Counted from the first letter of the stretch, positions 1-6,186 are shown. The stretch: 6,640 nucleotides of DNA from Oscillospiraceae bacterium (GCA_017396725.1 JAFQLA010000138.1:1-6640); one strand, 5' to 3'. Notes: generated from the letters alone by a model not told the origin. Translations and numbers: made by a program.

Positions 1-131
1 CCCTGACAGGGCCCCATACCTGCGCGGGTAAACTTTTTAATCGCCGTCACGCTGGTGCAGCCGGCATCGATAGCCGCCTGGATCTCAGAGCGGCGGATCT
101 CTTCGCAGCGGCAGATAATAGGATCATTCAT
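1..131 (-). CDS. BFD-like [2Fe-2S]-binding protein, 3' end cut by window edge
   Basis: The visible 43 residues begin MNDPIICRCEEI and reach GMGPCQ at the edge. The C-R-C pair (Cys7, Cys9) and the later GMGPCQG segment (Cys42) match the bacterioferritin-associated-ferredoxin-like domain, which binds a [2Fe-2S] cluster with four cysteines; the last one would lie beyond the edge. In HcnB, OoxA and sarcosine oxidase alpha this domain is fused to the C-terminus of the FAD protein. Here it is a separate gene overlapping the preceding FAD gene by 8 bases (ATGAATGA). The ATG at 131 is preceded by AAGGAGG at 147-141, nine bases away; a GTG at 134 is an alternative start. It probably passes electrons within the same complex. 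Family assignment is fairly secure; the exact partner and substrate are inferred. Confidence 0.85.
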   Translation of the reverse strand, partial: MNDPIICRCEEIRRSEIQAAIDAGCTSVTAIKKFTRAGMGPCQ

Positions 132-1233
132 CACAGCACACCTCCTTCATCGCAGCGATCACATCGCGTTTTGCCTCACGGCGCAGCTTGCCTACTTCGC
201 CGCCGCGCAGTTCATCAAGACTTGCCGCAAGTGCGGAAAGCTTTGCTTCATCCGCGGCATAGCCGCAGCTCTGCGCAGCGCGGATGCCCGCCACTCGGCC
301 TTCATCCAGCGCGGTGCTGGCTTCTTCCACGCCGGCAAGGTCGCCGCAGACATATACATCAGGGTTGGTGGAACGCATGGTCTCATCATGGAGAGGCATA
401 GCGCCGCCCAACCGCTTTTCAAAGGTCATCTTGCAGCCGAACATTTTGATCATGTCCGTTCTGGGGCTCAGGCCCACAGCCAGCAGCACGGTATCGCAGC
501 CGAAGGTCTTTTCCGTACCGGGAACAGGCTGGAAATTCCTGTCGATCTCCGCGATAGTAACACTTTCCACATGGTTTTCGCCGTCAGCACGGACAACCGT
601 GTGCGAAAGGTACACAGGAACACCTGCGCGCTTGATCTTGGCTGCATGCACGGCATAGCCGTTGATGCGGGGCAGCGCCTCCACCAGCGCCAGCACATCG
701 GCACCGGCCTGCATCAGTTGATAGGAAACGATCAAACCCACATTACCGGAGCCGACTACCACCACTTTTTTACCCACAAGAACGCCGTGGACATTGGCAA
801 AAGTCTGGGCAGCGCCCGCGCCCATAACGCCGGGCAGCGTCCAACCTTCAAAGGGCAGAGAATTTTCCTTGGCACCGGTGGCGAGGATCACTTTCTTCGC
901 CTCCACCTTTTCCGCGTGGTGGGTTTCGCCGGGGGCCACATTCAAAATAGCCACTTCGCCGCGGTCCAGCACGCCCAGCGCGCGGGTCTGGGTGCGGACA
1001 TCCACGCCCAGCTCCTTAGCCTCGCGGATCAGTTCGTCTGCGATCTGGAAGCCGCGGGTGCCCGCATAATGCTCCTTGGAACCGAAAAACTTATGGATCT
1101 GCTTATAAAGCTGGCCGCCGGGTTTGGGATTTTCATCCACCAGCATTACCTTGGCGCCCATGCGCGCCGCTTCAATGGCAGCGCCGAGGCCGCCGGGGCC
1201 GCCGCCCACTACCAGAATATCCGTCTTAATCAT
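124..1233 (-). CDS. NAD(P)/FAD-dependent oxidoreductase, HcnB/OoxA/SoxA-like subunit without BFD domain
   Basis: A 369-residue pyridine-nucleotide-disulfide-reductase-type flavoprotein. The N-terminal FAD-binding Rossmann motif is VVGGGPGGLGAA (residues 8-19), with the strand-end acidic residues VDE at 32-34 followed by PGGQL. A second dinucleotide fold has VVVVGSGNVG at 157-166, an ATG motif lies at 118-120, and the late FAD-contact motif is VYVCGDLAG at 293-301. GGQL after the first acidic strand is typical of the HcnB / sarcosine oxidase alpha / D-hydroxyproline dehydrogenase group, where this subunit shuttles electrons from a DAO-type dehydrogenase. The ATG at 1233 is chosen because it begins directly before the Rossmann strand and overlaps the stop of the upstream gene in ATGATTAA, implying translational coupling; its own Shine-Dalgarno (GGGGTG) is weak. 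The protein is shorter than fused HcnB-type proteins because the BFD domain is encoded separately downstream. Substrate is unknown. Confidence 0.9.
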   Translation of the reverse strand: MIKTDILVVGGGPGGLGAAIEAARMGAKVMLVDENPKPGGQLYKQIHKFFGSKEHYAGTRGFQIADELIREAKELGVDVRTQTRALGVLDRGEVAILNVAPGETHHAEKVEAKKVILATGAKENSLPFEGWTLPGVMGAGAAQTFANVHGVLVGKKVVVVGSGNVGLIVSYQLMQAGADVLALVEALPRINGYAVHAAKIKRAGVPVYLSHTVVRADGENHVESVTIAEIDRNFQPVPGTEKTFGCDTVLLAVGLSPRTDMIKMFGCKMTFEKRLGGAMPLHDETMRSTNPDVYVCGDLAGVEEASTALDEGRVAGIRAAQSCGYAADEAKLSALAASLDELRGGEVGKLRREAKRDVIAAMKEVCCDE

Positions 1234-1543
1234 CGATACACCCCAGCTTTCCGAGACCGATCTGCGTTTCCACCCGCATGCCCTCTTCCACAAGAGTTAC
1301 GCAGGAACGCACATTGGGCTCACCGTTTACGATCACAACACAGTCGTTGCACTGGCCGATACCGCAGTACAGACCGCGGGGCTTATCCAGTTTGGGGGTG
1401 CGGCGGAAAGCATGAATGCCGTTGGCGATCAGCGCCGCGGCAATGCAGTCGCCCTTCTTTGCCGTAAGGGGCTTGCCGTCCATAGTGAAATGGATCTCCT
1501 CCCCTTTGGCGTATTCCACAATGGGATGATTCTCAATTCGCAC
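1226..1543 (-). CDS. HcnA-like [2Fe-2S] ferredoxin-fold subunit
   Basis: A 105-residue protein of the Fer2_4 type, the small iron-sulfur subunit of HCN synthase, sarcosine oxidase and hydroxyproline dehydrogenase-like complexes; HcnA has about the same length. The cluster ligands are visible in LYCGIGQCNDCVV: Cys60, Cys65 and Cys68 (C-x4-C-x2-C), with Cys81 in PNVRSC completing the set. The N-terminal half (ligand-free, with FTMDGKPLTAKKGD) matches the beta-grasp region of the fold. The start is GTG at 1543, seven bases after AAGGAGG (1557-1551), which itself overlaps the stop codon of the upstream 4Fe-4S gene. It overlaps the following FAD gene by 8 bases. It probably bridges electron flow between flavin sites in the same complex; the complex identity is inferred from neighbours. 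Confidence 0.9.
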   Translation of the reverse strand: MRIENHPIVEYAKGEEIHFTMDGKPLTAKKGDCIAAALIANGIHAFRRTPKLDKPRGLYCGIGQCNDCVVIVNGEPNVRSCVTLVEEGMRVETQIGLGKLGCIDD

Positions 1544-1555
1544 GGTAAAACCTCC

Positions 1556-1975
1556 TTACTTCGCTTTGATGCGGCGCATGCCCCGCACCAAAAGCACAAA
1601 TTCCTTGGGCACGCTCATGCGCACCACATGGGTAGCATTGTTGGCAGGGACAGAGATCACCTTTTCCACCCGGCCCACACAGAGAATGTCACCTTCATTA
1701 TTGCAGGCAGAAACCTCCATGCCCACCTCAGGCAGAGGATAATACTCATAGGGGAAATCAATACTGCCGCGATCGGGGGCAAAATCTTCATCCACCAAAA
1801 AACATGCCTGACCGGGGCAGGCGGCAACACATTTGCCGCAGCCAATACACTTTTCTTCTATCACCTGCGGCAGATCCGTAATGGAATCGCCGAACACGAT
1901 GGCCCCCGTGGGGCAGACATGGCGGCAGGGATCACAGGGGATATTCTGCTTGCAGTCAATGAGGATCTTTCTCAC
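1556..1975 (-). CDS. 4Fe-4S dicluster ferredoxin-like protein
   Basis: A 139-residue protein with two iron-sulfur motifs. The second, CIGCGKCVAACPG, is a textbook C-x2-C-x2-C-x3-C-P (Cys43, 46, 49, 53). The first is irregular: Cys14-x2-Cys17-x3-Cys21-Pro in PCDPCRHVCPTG, with Cys8 six residues before Cys14 as the probable fourth ligand. After the clusters, residues 85-139 form a beta-rich tail (for example GDILCVGRVEKVISV) of a kind I cannot name. The GTG start at 1975 is preferred over an ATG at 1996 because AAAGGA (1988-1983) sits seven bases before it, while the ATG lies just after the terminator T-run with no ribosome binding site. It is the first gene of the redox operon, 12 bases ahead of the HcnA-like gene. 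It plausibly connects the flavin/[2Fe-2S] complex to a low-potential electron carrier (inference). Confidence 0.85.
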   Translation of the reverse strand: MRKILIDCKQNIPCDPCRHVCPTGAIVFGDSITDLPQVIEEKCIGCGKCVAACPGQACFLVDEDFAPDRGSIDFPYEYYPLPEVGMEVSACNNEGDILCVGRVEKVISVPANNATHVVRMSVPKEFVLLVRGMRRIKAK

Positions 1976-1988
1976 ATTATCATCCTTT
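1976..1988 (-). promoter_or_regulatory. Ribosome binding site deciding the GTG start of the 4Fe-4S gene
   Basis: AAAGGA at 1988-1983 on the minus strand is followed by a seven-base spacer and GTG at 1975. The in-frame ATG at 1996 and the two TTG codons above it have no comparable site upstream, only the T-run of the terminator. The start is therefore placed at the GTG. Confidence 0.7.
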
Positions 1989-2000
1989 CTGAACATCAAC

Positions 2001-2042
2001 AAAAAATGCTGATACGATAAGTCTTACTTATCGTATCAGCAT
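2001..2042 (-). terminator. Rho-independent terminator of the regulator-kinase-protease-nitroreductase operon
   Basis: A perfect inverted repeat has 17-bp arms at 2006-2022 and 2026-2042 and a 3-base loop (2023-2025). On the minus strand it is followed directly by a run of six T (2006-2001), the form of an intrinsic terminator. It lies 39 bases after the nitroreductase stop. The stem is unusually AT-rich (6 G/C of 17) and unusually long and perfect, so it could also serve as a protein-binding palindrome. No T-run follows it on the plus strand. Confidence 0.75.
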
Positions 2043-2066
2043 AGCATAGATGCGTTCTGAAATCAA
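2038..2066 (-). promoter_or_regulatory. Candidate promoter of the iron-sulfur/flavin operon, overlapping the terminator
   Basis: On the minus strand TTGATT (2066-2061) and TATGCT (2043-2038) are separated by 17 bases; each matches the vegetative consensus at four of six positions. The -10 element overlaps the first arm of the inverted repeat, so a transcript starting near 2031 would carry only the inner part of the stem and would largely escape termination. This is the only credible promoter placement I see, because fewer than 30 bases lie between the T-run and the GTG at 1975. Confidence 0.4.
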
Positions 2067-2081
2067 TTGTCACGCAATATC

Positions 2082-2633
2082 TTACCAGCGGTTGAAGGAA
2101 TAGACCTCTTCGGGATCCTTGCGGGGACGGGCAGAGCCGATCTCCTTTTCCGCGCTGTAGCCCACAGCGATAACGATGCGCACCTCGTGGCCTTCGGGAA
2201 TGCCCAGCGCTTCTTCCATCTTCTTCTGGCTGCACATACCCAGGATGCAGGTACCAAGGCCCAGATCCATTGCCTGATGGCACATATTCATGGTAGCCGC
2301 GCCGATGTCGCCCTGAGCAAAACGCTGGCTGTCACCGAAGTATTCGATAACAGAAGGCATTACCTTGGCTTCCATCTCACAGACCACGATAAAGGCAGGC
2401 ACCGTATCGCGCCACGCACAGCTGCAGCCGCCGTTTTCCAGCACCAGCGCATCGCAGAGGCGAGCCTTTGCGTCCGCTTCGTCCACCACGATAAACTTCC
2501 AGGGCTGTGCGTTGCAGCCGCTGGGCGTCAGGCGACCCGCTTCCACGATCTTCACAAGGTCTTCCCGTGCCACAGGCTTATCGAGATAAGCACGGCAGCT
2601 TCTGCGGTTTTTCATCATTGTTGCAAATTCCAT
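2082..2633 (-). CDS. Nitroreductase-family FMN-dependent NAD(P)H oxidoreductase
   Basis: A 183-residue protein, normal length for a small nitroreductase-family enzyme, which as a homodimer uses FMN to transfer electrons from NAD(P)H to nitro compounds, quinones or other acceptors. The N-terminal RRSCRAY (residues 10-16) is the FMN-phosphate-binding motif. PSGCNAQPWKF (37-47) and the helix GDIGAATMNM followed by GLGTCILGM (124-134) are family hallmarks, and the C-terminal RPRKDPEEVYSFNRW is typical of the clostridial branch. It is cysteine-rich, with eight cysteines. The ATG at 2633 follows AGGAGGG (2644-2638). It is the last gene of the operon, 12 bases after the HtrA-like protease, and is followed by the hairpin terminator. 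The physiological acceptor cannot be told from sequence; linkage to the protease suggests a stress role (inference). Confidence 0.9.
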   Translation of the reverse strand: MEFATMMKNRRSCRAYLDKPVAREDLVKIVEAGRLTPSGCNAQPWKFIVVDEADAKARLCDALVLENGGCSCAWRDTVPAFIVVCEMEAKVMPSVIEYFGDSQRFAQGDIGAATMNMCHQAMDLGLGTCILGMCSQKKMEEALGIPEGHEVRIVIAVGYSAEKEIGSARPRKDPEEVYSFNRW

Positions 2634-2645
2634 AGTACCCTCCTG

Positions 2646-3977
2646 TTATTCTGCATTTTGCATAATAAGCGTCACATCGAAAGTCTTTCCGTCACGCCAG
2701 ATCGTCATTTCCATTTCATCACCGGGGCGAAGACCGCGGCGGTGTCGAATCACATCATCGCTGGTTTTCACTTCCTCACCGTTAACGGCAAGAACATAGT
2801 CTCCCACCTGAATACCTGCCTTGTCCGCAGCAGAATTTTGCGTAACTTCCTTCACCTCAAGGCCCGTCACATCTTCCGCTGCCTTCTGCGCAACAAGGGT
2901 AACGGAAAACCCGATAACAGGCTCGGGAGTGATCTTGCCGGTTTCGATGAGCTCATTGATCTTGTGGGCCGTAGCGCTGATGGGGATGGCAAAGCCGAGG
3001 CCCTCCACCGTGCCGCTGGAGTAGCTGCTCATCATCTTGATGACATTCACGCCCACCACCTGGCCGTACCGGTTGATGAGGGGGCCGCCGGAGTTGCCGC
3101 TATTGAGGGCGGCATTGGTCTGGATCAATGTCATGGTGATGCCGTCCACATACACATCGCGGTTGATGGCGGACACAATACCGTCGGTCAGCGTACCCCG
3201 CAGCTCATAGCCCAAAGGATTGCCAATGGCATACACAGGATCGCCCACCGTCAAAAGGTCGCTGTCGCCGAATTCCACACAAGGCAGATCTTCGGCCTCG
3301 ATCTTGAGAACTGCCAGATCCTGCGCCGCGTCATAGCCCACCAGTTTTGCTTCATACATGTCGCCGTTGCTGAGATACACCGCGCAGGCAACACCCTCTT
3401 CGATCACATGGGCATTGGTAAGAATAAAACCGTCCTGCGTGAAGATCATGCCCGTACCGTAACCTGCGTAATCCTCATCGATCTCAGTGACCACAGAGAC
3501 CACCGCGGGGTTGACCCTTGCATAAATCTCCTGGGGCGTCATCGTCTCGCCATGTTCGGAGATCACCGTAACTTCCGCGCCGCCCAGTTCATCCACCGCA
3601 GGGATCTCAGTATAGGGGCGCTCCGTTTCCGCAAGGCCGTCAAACTCGCCGTTGCCGAATTCCGCTTCCCAATGGAATCCCGCATTGCTGCCCACAAGAT
3701 AGCCGATGCCAAGACCTGCCGCGGCCAAAAGCAGCATGGAGGCAATAACGATCAGCACGATCCAAAGGGCTCTGCGCTTTTTCTTTTTGGGTTGGGGCGG
3801 TACGATCTCAACACTCTGCACCGCGGGCGTGCTCATTGGCATCGGCACAGGCACAGATGCCGCCTGATACACACGGCGGGGCAGCGGACGCCCCTGCACA
3901 TGATAGAATACTTTTTCCCGCACAGGTCGGGAGTCAAAATATTCCACCACTTCGTTTTCGTACCTGATTTCTTCCAT
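2646..3977 (-). CDS. Membrane-anchored HtrA/DegP-like S1C serine protease with one PDZ domain
   Basis: A 443-residue protease. A cytoplasmic N-terminal stretch of about 69 residues, proline-rich near its end and finishing in the basic PKKKKRR, precedes one membrane segment at about 70-96, so the remainder faces outward. The trypsin-like domain (about 150-345) carries the triad His190 (LTNAHV), Asp220 (AAQDLAVLK) and Ser296 (SGNSGGP). A single PDZ domain occupies about 354-440 (GLEVKEVTQNSAADKAGI, then GDYVLAVNGEEV). This is the usual architecture of Firmicute HtrA enzymes that degrade or refold misfolded exported proteins. The ATG at 3977 is chosen since AAAGGGAG stands just before it and the reading frame upstream runs into the kinase gene. 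It lies 10 bases after the kinase stop, which suggests co-expression with, and possibly regulation by, the adjacent two-component system, as with CssRS or CiaRH. Confidence 0.93.
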   Translation of the reverse strand: MEEIRYENEVVEYFDSRPVREKVFYHVQGRPLPRRVYQAASVPVPMPMSTPAVQSVEIVPPQPKKKKRRALWIVLIVIASMLLLAAAGLGIGYLVGSNAGFHWEAEFGNGEFDGLAETERPYTEIPAVDELGGAEVTVISEHGETMTPQEIYARVNPAVVSVVTEIDEDYAGYGTGMIFTQDGFILTNAHVIEEGVACAVYLSNGDMYEAKLVGYDAAQDLAVLKIEAEDLPCVEFGDSDLLTVGDPVYAIGNPLGYELRGTLTDGIVSAINRDVYVDGITMTLIQTNAALNSGNSGGPLINRYGQVVGVNVIKMMSSYSSGTVEGLGFAIPISATAHKINELIETGKITPEPVIGFSVTLVAQKAAEDVTGLEVKEVTQNSAADKAGIQVGDYVLAVNGEEVKTSDDVIRHRRGLRPGDEMEMTIWRDGKTFDVTLIMQNAE

Positions 3978-3987
3978 ACTTCTCCCT

Positions 3988-5412
3988 TTATTCCGCCAGC
4001 TCAATGGTGAAGGTAAAGGTGGTAACGCCATCTTCACTGGTGACGGTGATGTTCTCTTTATGCTGCTCAAGAATAGTCTTTACGATATAGAGGCCAAGGC
4101 CCACGCCGTCCTTATCCTCGCTGCGGGAGCGGTTGGTCTTGTGGAATCGCTCGAAAAGCCGCGGGATCTCCTCCGGCGCGATGGTGCCCCCTTCGTTGCG
4201 GATAGTGACAACAGCCTTAGGTCGCTGCGCCACGACCCCCAGATACAGCGTGGAGCCGACGGTTGCGAATTTAGCCGCGTTTTCCAAAAGGTTATAGATG
4301 ACCTGCGTGATGAGTTCGTTATCCCCCAGTACCAGCAAAGCTTCTTCGGGAATATCCGCCTCTACATCCAGATCGCGGTCGGTAATTTTCTTTTCCAGCG
4401 AGATCAGCACTCTTCGCATGCTCTCGCCGATATCAAAGCTTCCCTTCTCCCGCAGCTGATCCATGCTCTGCAGCTGGGAAACCTCCAGCATGCGGCGCAC
4501 AAGGCGGGAAAGGCGGCGGCTCTCATCGGCAATGATCTCCAGATACTGCCGTTCATTTTCGGGGGGGATGGTTCCATCCAGGATACCGTCGGTATAGCCG
4601 GCGATGGTAGTCATAGGGGTTTTGAGTTCATGAGAAACATTGGCGATAAACTCGCGGCGCTGCATCTCCGTTCTTTGGAGAGAATCCGCCATGGCATTGA
4701 AGGATGCCACCAGCTCCGCGATCTCCTCACTCTTGCCGTCATCATGCATACGGACATCAAAATCGCCCTCGGCATAGCGGCGGGTAGCCTGGGTCATCTG
4801 CTGGATAGGCCGCACCTGCCGCATAACGGCAAAGGCCGTGATCACAGCGGTGATAAGAAGCACCGTTACCGCCGTGAACCAGAAAAGGCTCAGAAGGCCT
4901 CGCCAGATAGCGGTAAGCTCCGAGGTCTCCGTCAGGGCGAACACCATGCCCAGATCTCCACCGGATTGGGATATCACCATGGTACCCACGATAAATTTGG
5001 GATCGGTATAGATCCCTGCCAGCTGCCGCGTGCCGCTGTAGGAGCGGTTCTGCAGCATGGTATTTTGCAGCGAGCGGGAAATGGTATAGCTCTTTCCCGC
5101 AAGGCTTCCGTCCGTCGTGAGAAGGACATTGCCGTCCATGTCGGTAATAATAAACTGCATGTTGGAGGCGGTGGCTGCAAAGCTCGCCATGAGCCGCAGA
5201 TCCTCCCGGCTGTCCAGTCCCTGCTCTTCAAAGTAAGCCGCAGCGATCTGCGCCATGACCTCGGCCTTCTCCGTCATATCCTCCGTAGTAGTTCTGCGGA
5301 CATAGGAAAAAGTGAGCGCAAAGAAAGACGCGCCCAGCATGGCAAAAGTCAGCGCCACCATGCCGGCCGTGAGCGTAAACTGTCTCCAGTAAAGTGTTTT
5401 GGTTCGCTTCAC
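3988..5412 (-). CDS. Transmembrane sensor histidine kinase (HAMP, HisKA, HATPase_c)
   Basis: A 474-residue membrane kinase. Transmembrane helices lie at about 14-37 and 173-197, enclosing an extracellular sensor loop of roughly 135 residues that includes a PAS/Cache-like strand pattern (MQFIITDMDGNVLLTTD). A HAMP linker follows (about 197-250). The phosphoacceptor is His261 in NVSHELKTPM, the ATP-binding N box is NLLENAAKF (374-382), and the G2 box is GVGLGLYIVK (436-445) after FERFHK. In the G1 region the usual DxGxG is replaced by RNEGGTI, with Asn where Asp is common; this variant also occurs in some VanS-like kinases, so activity is still expected. The start is GTG at 5412, eight bases after GAGGAG (5426-5421). 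It sits 19 bases downstream of its response regulator and 10 bases before the protease. The stimulus is unknown; an envelope signal is inferred from the protease neighbour. Confidence 0.93.
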   Translation of the reverse strand: MKRTKTLYWRQFTLTAGMVALTFAMLGASFFALTFSYVRRTTTEDMTEKAEVMAQIAAAYFEEQGLDSREDLRLMASFAATASNMQFIITDMDGNVLLTTDGSLAGKSYTISRSLQNTMLQNRSYSGTRQLAGIYTDPKFIVGTMVISQSGGDLGMVFALTETSELTAIWRGLLSLFWFTAVTVLLITAVITAFAVMRQVRPIQQMTQATRRYAEGDFDVRMHDDGKSEEIAELVASFNAMADSLQRTEMQRREFIANVSHELKTPMTTIAGYTDGILDGTIPPENERQYLEIIADESRRLSRLVRRMLEVSQLQSMDQLREKGSFDIGESMRRVLISLEKKITDRDLDVEADIPEEALLVLGDNELITQVIYNLLENAAKFATVGSTLYLGVVAQRPKAVVTIRNEGGTIAPEEIPRLFERFHKTNRSRSEDKDGVGLGLYIVKTILEQHKENITVTSEDGVTTFTFTIELAE

Positions 5413-5431
5413 TTCCGCGTCTCCTCAGGTT

Positions 5432-6124
5432 TTATTGTTTTTCTTCCGCAAGTTCAAATTTGTAGCCTACGCCCCAAACGGTTTTCAGCGCCCATTCATG
5501 GCTGATATCCTCTACCTTTTCTCTCAGGCGCTTAATGTGCACATCCACCGTGCGGGAGTCACCGAAATAGTCAAAGCCCCACACTTCATCCAGCAGCTGG
5601 TTGCGGGTATACACCCGATTGGGCGTGGAGGCAAGGTGATAGAGGAGTTCCAGTTCTTTGGGAGGTGTATCGATCTTCTTGCCGTCCACCAAAAGCTCGT
5701 AGGAATCGAGATTGATCACCAGCTTATCGAATACAAGGCGCTTGCGGGTATCCTCAGGGATCTCCGTGCGGCGAAGCACCGCATTGATGCGCGCCAGCAG
5801 TTCTTTCATCTCAAAGGGTTTTACGATATAGTCATCGGCACCCATTTCAAGGCCCTGAATGCGGTCAAACACTTCGCCCTTGGCAGTGAGCATGATAATG
5901 GGGACCTTGCTCTTTTCGCGGATCTTCGCGCAAACACCCCAACCGTCCAGCACGGGCAGCATGATATCCAGCAGCACCATGTCCGGTTCTTTCTTTTCAA
6001 ATTCTTCCACAGCGCGGCCGCCGTCGCGGGCGATGCGCACGTCAAAGCCTTCTTTTTCCAGATACATCCGCAGAAGATCGGAAATATTGGAGTCATCTTC
6101 CACTACAAGAATATTGCGTGCCAC
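5432..6124 (-). CDS. OmpR/PhoB-family response regulator
   Basis: A 230-residue transcription factor. The receiver domain (about 1-115) has the acidic pair Asp10-Asp11 in VVEDD, phosphoacceptor Asp53 in VLLDIMLP, Thr80 in MLTAKGE and Lys102 in IVKPFE. The winged-helix DNA-binding domain (about 128-228) shows the family pattern PPKELELLYHLA, then RNQLLDEVWG, the recognition helix SRTVDVHIKRLREKVE and the closing GVGYKFE. GTG at 6124 is chosen because it lies nine bases after AAGGAGG (6140-6134) and starts directly at the first receiver strand; an ATG at 6154 would put the ribosome binding site inside the gene. It is the first gene of the operon, immediately followed by its kinase. Targets probably include its own operon and hence the protease (inference). 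It is most like PhoP/WalR/CssR-type regulators, but I cannot assign an orthologue. Confidence 0.94.
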   Translation of the reverse strand: MARNILVVEDDSNISDLLRMYLEKEGFDVRIARDGGRAVEEFEKKEPDMVLLDIMLPVLDGWGVCAKIREKSKVPIIMLTAKGEVFDRIQGLEMGADDYIVKPFEMKELLARINAVLRRTEIPEDTRKRLVFDKLVINLDSYELLVDGKKIDTPPKELELLYHLASTPNRVYTRNQLLDEVWGFDYFGDSRTVDVHIKRLREKVEDISHEWALKTVWGVGYKFELAEEKQ

Positions 6125-6131
6125 CTGAGAG

Positions 6132-6140
6132 CACCTCCTT
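6132..6140 (-). promoter_or_regulatory. Ribosome binding site deciding the GTG start of the response regulator
   Basis: AAGGAGGTG at 6140-6132 on the minus strand is a near-perfect complement of the 16S rRNA tail. Counted from AAGGAGG, the GTG at 6124 is nine bases downstream. It lies downstream of the alternative ATG at 6154, which has no such site, so it decides the start. Confidence 0.8.
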
Positions 6141-6158
6141 GGTATTTCTTTCATACCA
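6140..6158 (-). repeat. Short inverted repeat next to the response-regulator ribosome binding site
   Basis: On the minus strand TGGTAT and ATACCA form 6-bp perfect arms around a 7-base loop. The 3' arm shares its last base with the start of AAGGAGG. It lies in the expected 5' untranslated leader or at its transcription start, so it could be a weak RNA hairpin or an operator half-site pair. It may also be chance at this length. Confidence 0.35.
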
Positions 6159-6160
6159 CT

Positions 6161-6166
6161 ATTATA
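6161..6166 (-). promoter_or_regulatory. Candidate -10 element (TATAAT) of the two-component/protease operon
   Basis: A perfect TATAAT lies on the minus strand 36 bases before the response-regulator GTG, in the only gap upstream of the operon. No good -35 hexamer is found at 16-18 bases; the nearest TTCAAA is 20 bases away. A promoter that depends on an activator is therefore plausible. Confidence 0.55.
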
Positions 6167-6186
6167 ATCGGTGTCTGCGCCGAATT

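Noticed and set aside
124..131. Sequencing frameshift breaking a single fused flavoprotein-BFD gene
   Set aside because: The downstream gene has its own strong ribosome binding site at proper spacing and a start overlapping the stop in a typical coupling pattern, so a true split is favoured, although raw reads would be needed to exclude an error.
1234..1293. Upstream extension of the flavoprotein by 20 residues
   Set aside because: The extra residues lie inside the HcnA-like gene and precede the first Rossmann strand. The ATG at 1233 couples neatly to the upstream stop.
55..1467. Plus-strand open frame of 470 codons opposite the flavoprotein, and similar ones at 1124-2020, 4060-5505 and 5399-6202
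   Set aside because: All are antisense shadows of well-supported minus-strand genes, with unnatural composition and no recognisable motif.
2067..4010. Plus-strand open frame of 647 codons spanning the nitroreductase and protease genes
   Set aside because: It lies wholly antisense to two genes with clear catalytic motifs, has His-rich low-complexity translation without any domain, lacks a credible ribosome binding site, and runs across a gene boundary. It is a by-product of codon bias on the minus strand.
3978..4070. Upstream extension of the HtrA-like protease by 31 residues
   Set aside because: It would overlap the end of the kinase gene and would place the AAAGGGAG ribosome binding site inside the coding region.
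6125..6154. ATG start for the response regulator 10 residues upstream
   Set aside because: It has no ribosome binding site, lies at or before the predicted transcript start, and would bury the strong AAGGAGG site inside the gene.
6163..6168. TATAAT on the plus strand, suggesting a divergent promoter
   Set aside because: ATTATAAT is self-complementary, so the plus-strand copy comes for free. Transcription that way would only run antisense into the hypothetical gene and no plus-strand gene exists.
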